Shown one piece after another: positions 60,600 to 64,000 of a DNA stretch of 64,000 nucleotides (position 1 is the first letter of the stretch; the number at the start of each line of letters is the position of its first letter). Source of the stretch: Paguma larvata (taxonomy: Eukaryota > Chordata > Mammalia > Carnivora > Viverridae); NCBI GenBank assembly GCA_030068075.1, contig CM057843.1, positions 36,055,332-36,119,331 on the forward strand, in the 5' to 3' direction. Both the position numbers and the translations under genes were made by a program. The notes beneath the pieces are model-generated. The model had not been told where the DNA came from. It ran no database searches and saw nothing but the letters and a program-made list of their open reading frames with translations.

Positions 60600-60811
60600 G
60601 GGGGCACCTGGGTAGTTCGGTCAGTTAAGCATCCAACTCTTGGTTTCAGCTCAGGTCATCATCTCACAGTTCGTGAGTTCAAGCCCTACATCAGGCTCTA
60701 CACTGACAGTGCAGAACTTGCTAGGGATTCTCTCTCTCTCTCTCCCCGCTCCTTCCCAACGCACATGCATTCTCTCTCTCAAAATAAATAAATAAACTTA
60801 AAACCGACAAC
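60600..60811 (+). mobile_element. CAN-SINE
   Basis: Head GGGGCACCTGGGTAGTTCGG; flanks ACATTACTCTG and ACGTTACTCAG. Only 30 bp from the previous copy. Confidence 0.92.
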
Positions 60812-61462
60812 ACGTTACTCAGATAGGAAGGACTATAAACTTGCTAAGAGTAACCAATATCACTTCTAAAAGACATAAAAATGTTAACATATTTTAGGTT
60901 TTAATAAAAAAATGTTTAACCAGATCCACAAAAATGAATTTACTTTTAAGTGTATGAAAAATCTTGTTTTACAAATTATCTAAAAAACTCATTTACAAAT
61001 TATGATTCCATTAATATTAACTAAAATGTGTGTTTAAACATGTAAATTACTAGAAACTAAACTCCAAAATGTTATTAGTATTTATCTGTGTAGTGAGATT
61101 ATAGATAATTTTTATTTTCTTCCTTATTTTCTAGATTTTCCATACTTTCCATGGTAAAATTGGAAAAATGGTTTTTCAAATTATTCATCAACACTAATGC
61201 TAAATACCACTTTTCTCTCAAAGAAAAAATAAAAATTGAAGTTCTAAATCTCACTACTGACTTTTTTTGCAATTTACCTTGGAAAGCCACCTCAAATTGA
61301 AGCTAGCAAAAAGACAAAGATTGATCAGTAGGCCTGTATTTCCTTAAAAATACAGCGTTCTAGTGCTGACTTCAAAACAACTTAAATATTTCTTGGTACT
61401 CTCATTTTGTGTAACAGTTAAGGTGGACACTGTCTATCGGATTATTTAGAATACACTCAACA

Positions 61463-61691
61463 GGGGTGACTGAGAGGCTCGCTTGGTTAAGCATCTGACT
61501 TCTGGCTTCTGCTTAGGTCATGATCTCACAGTTTGTGAGCTCGAGCCCCGCACTGGGCTCCATGCTGATAGTGCAGCACCTGCTTGGGATTCTCTCTCTC
61601 TCTCTCTCTCTCTCCCTCCCTCTGCCCCTCACACCTGCTTGCATGCTCTCTCTCTCTCTCTCTCAAAATAACTACAGAAACTTAAAAAAAA
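61463..61691 (+). mobile_element. CAN-SINE
   Basis: Diverged head AGGGGTGACTGAGAGGCTCG; flanks AATACACTCAACA and AATACACCCAACA. Confidence 0.94.
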
Positions 61692-63195
61692 AATACACCC
61701 AACATTTTTCAAAACTGGAGAATAGTGACAAGTAACACATTCAAGCTCACAGCATACAATATGACACCAATTAAGTAACTTACAGATTTCTAGAAACAAA
61801 CCATCCACAGATGCCACATGAATTATGTGGAGTAGGAGACTATCTGGTAATACATAATCTTAATTCACTAAAATTTTATTCATGTATTGAATTCATATGC
61901 AATAAACAACCTACCAGAATGTTATTACTCAAGACACTACAGAATCAAAAAGACCCGATCCCAGAATAAAATCTATTGCTTTGAAGATCTATATAAAACG
62001 ACAAATACCTTCTATTTGCCCAGAAAGCAATAAATAAATACTCTACGCAGAGGACCTTGATCTACTAAGGAATCTGCCAGAACCAGATACTGATCATCAG
62101 AACCATACACAGAAACTACGTTTTCCTCGCTCTTCCATCTTAAAGTCTACTAATTCCAAAGAAATAAGAAGTAAAAACCAAAACGAAATGTAATCTAAGA
62201 TGGTTTCTAAAGCCTCCAGCCCCAAACATTTTAAGCTCAACTCCTGGCATGTAATATTGAATTTTACACTAAACACACTTACTGTTTTAAACGATTTACT
62301 GTTTACAGGTTATTTCCACACTTTACAGCATCTACCAGGGCCCACTCTAGACTACACACGGTGCAGAAGACAAACTCTTACGACACAGAGACAGCACGTC
62401 TTCAAAGTCACGCACAGACACTTAGTGCCCTCCTCTGTTCTTTCCCCTGCATCCTGGGACAGTTCAGAGAAAGCTAATCTCCCCAGAGAGCTCAGCCATT
62501 CTCACCTCCTCTATCCCAGCTCCCAAACCTCTCGTGCTGGAGGTCTATCAGGGTGACTGTAAATTAATCTGAGTTAATGTCATAACAGATGGTACCAATA
62601 AATTTTAACAATTCAATGCATTATCCTCCTAGGAAATACAACTCCAAGTTAACAACTTTCCCAAAGAGAAAAACTATGGCAAAACTGTGGGGCCACAAAA
62701 AGAAAATATTAGGAAAGTCAAGCCTTTTCTTATTTTATTCCACTTACTAAATAAAAGAACTTGAAATTTATATTTCAATTTATACGTAGCTATTTTTCAA
62801 CCTTTCTGACTGAACCGCTTGAGAGGCGTGGAGAAGGGAGATTTTCTGCTAGAGGTGAGCTCCTGTATTTGGACCGCTACAACTACGCACTGGGCCCTAT
62901 CGAAACAGAGCTTCTTCTTTCACCGTACCGCACGCTGGATTATAACCTCCAAAACATTATTTTACATGAGAAAAGCTAAACACAATGCTAGTGGTGGATT
63001 TTAATGTTTATCAACAACAGCTCTTCTGCCGCAAATATCAAATGATCTATCCTAGGTCAATCAAGATTTGAGGGGGCTTTACTCCATGGCTCTCTATGCC
63101 AAGTGCACCATGACAATTGAGGTTGTCGCCATCCCTATGTAACACATACCTACACAAACATAAACACACGCACCAACAATAAAAGCCAATAAAAC

Positions 63196-63415
63196 AGGGG
63201 CGCCTGGATGGCTCAGTTGGTTAAGCGGCCGACTTCGGCTCAGGTCATGATCTGACAGGTCTGTGAGTTCGAGCCCCGCGTCGGGCTCCGTGCTGACAGC
63301 TCAGAGCCTGGAGCCTGCTTCAGATTCTGTGTCTCCCTCTCTCTCTGTCCTTCCCCTGCTCATACTCTGTCTCTATGTCTCTCAAAAATAAATAAATGTT
63401 CAAAAAAATTTTAAA
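63196..63415 (+). mobile_element. CAN-SINE, young-looking
   Basis: Near-consensus; flanks both AAAAGCCAATAAAAC (63181-63195 and about 63416-63430). Confidence 0.96.
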
Positions 63416-64000
63416 AAAAGCCAATAAAACAAACACCTCCATTAAAGTAAGGGCGCTCAGAGCAAAACTGCTACTCATGGCTGAGTTTTTACTTATGACT
63501 AAAAAAGATTAGAATCTGAAACACAACAGGTATTGATGAACTTATCCATTGATAAATACCATATTTTCATTTATAATGACTGTATATATGTGATAATATT
63601 AAATACAGCTGGATTCGACTGAGTTGTTTCAGCTCTAATTTATCTCCAGAGTTAAAACAAAGTATGGCATAAAAACCTGTGTTAGCAGGCCACGCCACCT
63701 TTTTCTCTTTTGTTCTTTTTAATGCGACTGTAAAAGCATTCAAATGCCTTGGCTGTGCTTATTAAGAACTAAATAGCATCATCTCGTTTTCCATGCCTGG
63801 ACTCAACTAGAAATAAAAAGTTAGTGGATTATGATTCAAAAGTGTGGTTAGAAATTAATTGATTAAACAATAACTGTATTCAAACAACACAGGGCATGAC
63901 ATATTAGTTTGTAAAATGGCAAAACTAAACATTAATTCATATAACAATGAAAGCAAATGGTGTAATAAACAACCATTTAATGATTCTTTATTGTTTTCTG

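Noticed and set aside
61256..61305. Possible 25-nt minus exon between TTGCTAG and GTAAAT
   Set aside because: Too short, no match to HELZ, and not needed by the phase of neighbouring exons.
62200..62556. 118-codon plus frame
   Set aside because: No domain, no codon signature, no start context, and no known protein comes to mind; likely chance.

Overview
The window is mammalian genomic DNA from a feliform carnivore, most probably a felid. The call rests on about 42 copies of a carnivore tRNA-Lys-derived SINE. Its head reads GGGCGCCTGGGTGGCTCAG, followed by a feline-type body, a CT-rich stretch and an AAAATAAATAAA tail. Species cannot be fixed from this sequence alone.

There is one recognisable gene. 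HELZ (helicase with zinc finger, a UPF1-like superfamily 1 RNA helicase) runs on the minus strand through most or all of the window. Fourteen consecutive coding exons can be placed between 57903 and 15369, with GT-AG boundaries and matching phases at every junction. Together they hold 3,082 coding bases, about 1,027 residues: most of the second half of the protein. In transcript order: 57725-57903, 54730-54848, 53514-53659, 52167-52314, 47939-48122 and 45662-45890 encode the helicase core from just after motif I through motif VI. 38855-39059 carries the end of the helicase unit and a PAM2-like, PABP-binding motif. The last seven exons, 32120-32171 to 15369-15885, encode a disordered tail rich in Pro, Gln, His and Ser. 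Exons for the CCCH zinc finger and the P-loop (motif I) lie beyond the right edge. The terminal coding exon and 3'UTR were not found and are inferred to lie beyond the left edge, making the last intron at least 15.4 kb.

All other DNA is intronic or flanking. By region: 1-15.4 kb is the last intron, with an antisense L1 (about 1.9-3.0 kb), a long sense-plus L1 (about 11.4-14.4 kb), ten SINEs and a SINE-poor unique stretch at 6.3-11.4 kb. 15.4-18.2 kb is an exon-dense block encoding most of the C-terminal tail. 18.2-29.2 kb has an L2/hAT mosaic and an old L1 broken by seven SINEs. 29.2-39.1 kb has four tail exons plus an LTR relic and purine-rich microsatellites. 39-58 kb holds the helicase exons among MIR, L2, L1 and SINE copies, including a SINE inside another SINE and a 20-base G run. 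58-64 kb is intron with five SINEs.

No second gene, structural RNA gene, CRISPR array or bacterial-type system is supported. The points most worth a second look are a strong SINE strand bias (35 plus, 7 minus, so mostly antisense to HELZ), a CA repeat just downstream of the tiny 52-nt exon, lineage-type repeat growth in the C-terminal tail, a nonstandard motif V, and a few CpG-rich islands in intron DNA.
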